A stretch of 64,000 nt of DNA from Novosphingobium chloroacetimidivorans (lineage in GTDB: Bacteria; Pseudomonadota; Alphaproteobacteria; Sphingomonadales; Sphingomonadaceae), in NCBI RefSeq assembly GCF_014204535.1, contig NZ_JACHLR010000001.1, forward strand, positions 62,001 through 126,000. Direction: 5' to 3'. The notes below the pieces were generated by a model. The model saw only the letters and a program-made list of their open reading frames with translations, did not search any database and was not told where the DNA came from. Below, piece after piece: positions 62,965-64,000 of this stretch (the stretch's first letter is position 1; each line of letters opens with the position of its first letter). The position numbers were made by a program, and so were the translations under genes.

Positions 62965-64000
62965 TCAGGCAACCATGCCCAGCGGGTTCTCGACGTACTC
63001 GCGGAACGCCGTCATCAGCTGCGCACCGCTGGCGCCGTCCACCGCGCGGTGGTCGAAGCTGCCGGTGGCGGTCATGATCGTGGCGACACCGAGCTGGCCG
63101 TCGGGCATGACCCAGGGGCGCTTCTCGCCCGCGCCGATCGCCAGGATGGTCGACTGCGGCGGGTTGATCACGGCGGTGAAGTGCTTGATGCCCATCATGC
63201 CCATGTTGGAGATCGAGGCGGTGCCGCCCTGGTACTCCTCCGGCTTCAGCTTGCCTTCCTGAGCCCGCTTGCCGAGGTCCTTCATGGCCCTGGAGATCTC
63301 GGAGAACGAACGGCCATTGGCATCCGAGACGATCGGCGTGATGAGGCCGCCGGGGATCGAGACGGCCACCGACACGTCGGCGCGCGAATACTTGATCATC
63401 TCGTTGCCGGCGAAGGTCACGTTGCACTCGGGCACGTCGATCAGTGCCTTGCCGAGCGCCTTGATCAGCATGTCGTTGACCGAAACCTTGACGCCCTGCT
63501 TTTCCAACGCTGCGTTCAACTCCGCGCGCATCGCCATCAGCTTGTCGAGGCGGACGTCGACGGTGAGATAGATGTGCGGCGCTTGCTGCATCGACTGAGC
63601 GAGCCGGCGAGCGATGGTCTTGCGCATGCCCGAGAGCTTCTCGACCGTGTGCGGGATGCGCGCGTCGAGCAGGGCCCGCGTGTCGTCCGCCATCTCGACG
63701 GATGCAGGCGCCGGTGCGGCAGTGTCGTTCGCCGCAGCCGGCGCGGCTACCGGAGCCGCCGCCTTGGGCTGGGCCGAGCCTGGCTGCGCGGCCTCTACAT
63801 CGGCCTTGATCACGCGGCCGTGCGGGCCCGAACCGGTCAGAGCCTCGATGTCGACACCCTTATCGGCAGCGAGCCGGCGGGCGAGCGGGGAAGCGGCGAT
63901 ACGTCCCTCCTTGGATGGCGATGATGCGGTGGGAGCAGGCTTGGGCGCCGGCGCCGGAGCAGGAGACGAAGCGACTGCGGCAGCGGGCTCGGCCGGCTTG
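62965..64000 (-). CDS. pdhC: Pyruvate dehydrogenase E2, dihydrolipoamide acetyltransferase (5' end outside window)
   Basis: The core of the pyruvate dehydrogenase complex, 345 residues visible, N-terminal lipoyl domain cut off by the window edge. Visible parts: an Ala/Pro linker, the E1/E3-binding domain (RIAASPLARRLAADKGVDIE), a second linker, then the catalytic domain with RKTIARRLAQSMQQAPHIYL and the active-site SFDHRAVDGASGAQLM (His in DHRAVDG). It runs into the thioesterase and lpd genes. Its partners PdhA and PdhB are encoded elsewhere in the window. Confidence 0.96.
   Translation of the reverse strand, partial: KPAEPAAAVASSPAPAPAPKPAPTASSPSKEGRIAASPLARRLAADKGVDIEALTGSGPHGRVIKADVEAAQPGSAQPKAAAPVAAPAAANDTAAPAPASVEMADDTRALLDARIPHTVEKLSGMRKTIARRLAQSMQQAPHIYLTVDVRLDKLMAMRAELNAALEKQGVKVSVNDMLIKALGKALIDVPECNVTFAGNEMIKYSRADVSVAVSIPGGLITPIVSDANGRSFSEISRAMKDLGKRAQEGKLKPEEYQGGTASISNMGMMGIKHFTAVINPPQSTILAIGAGEKRPWVMPDGQLGVATIMTATGSFDHRAVDGASGAQLMTAFREYVENPLGMVA

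Overview
The window is GC-rich chromosomal DNA from an alphaproteobacterium, most likely a member of the Sphingomonadales (Novosphingobium/Sphingomonas-like). The evidence for this is the dusB-ntrB-ntrC-ntrY-ntrX-hfq-hflX gene order, a fused ispDF, a PDH E1 beta subunit carrying its own lipoyl domain, a TorF-type porin, a vgr-related metalloprotease-like protein, and many short palindromic intergenic repeats. Nearly everything is core housekeeping; there is no prophage, integrase, transposase or CRISPR array.

Layout. 1-7.3 kb: heat-shock chaperones (3' end of hrcA, grpE, then dnaK and dnaJ) with four small envelope or unknown genes between grpE and dnaK; dnaK has a clear RpoH-type promoter. 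7.4-11.1 kb: the error-prone polymerase gene dnaE2 with its own LexA box and an unusual in-frame palindromic insertion. 11.2-17.7 kb: an extensin-like protein, an OmpR/EnvZ-type two-component pair, a carbonic anhydrase coupled to a SulP transporter, and a TorF porin. 17.8-19.7 kb (minus): TelA and a membrane partner. 20-24.2 kb (plus): FtsB-like protein, pdhA, pdhB, a phytoene-synthase-like protein and an EF-hand protein. 24.2-28.9 kb (minus): trmFO, a DUF952 protein and gyrA. 29.2-34.9 kb: a TPR protein, a second carbonic anhydrase, lipA, a COQ10/RatA-like protein, a CinA-like amidase, a hypothetical protein and ispDF. 35-44.3 kb (plus): dusB, the NtrBC and NtrYX systems, a tandem-domain hfq and hflX. 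44.3-53.35 kb (minus): mazG and a tightly packed run from a MltB-like transglycosylase through an RlpA-like protein, a D,D-carboxypeptidase, tmk, holB, metG, a TatD nuclease, an MBL hydrolase and a 60-residue membrane protein, many with overlapping stop and start codons. 53.5-57 kb: tRNA-Ser(UGA), a SWIB protein, then PRC-barrel, GH130 and YihY genes. 57-64 kb: a short-form mfd, a PilZ protein, then lpd, a hotdog thioesterase and the truncated pdhC on the minus strand.

How the genes work together. PdhA/PdhB (20-23 kb) and PdhC/Lpd (61-64 kb) together make the pyruvate dehydrogenase complex, and LipA makes its lipoyl cofactor; the two halves lie about 40 kb apart. HrcA, GrpE, DnaK and DnaJ form the main Hsp70 system. 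DusB through HflX is the nitrogen-regulation/Hfq block. The MltB-like, RlpA-like and D,D-carboxypeptidase genes concern peptidoglycan.

Most notable features: a roughly 134-bp near-perfect palindromic element inside dnaE2, translated in frame; a LexA box that overlaps a possible EcfG-type promoter just upstream of dnaE2; an Hfq with two complete Sm domains in one chain; an RlpA-like protein that has lost the residues expected for catalysis; and at least two families of palindromic repeats at gene ends, one copy lying between dnaK and dnaJ.
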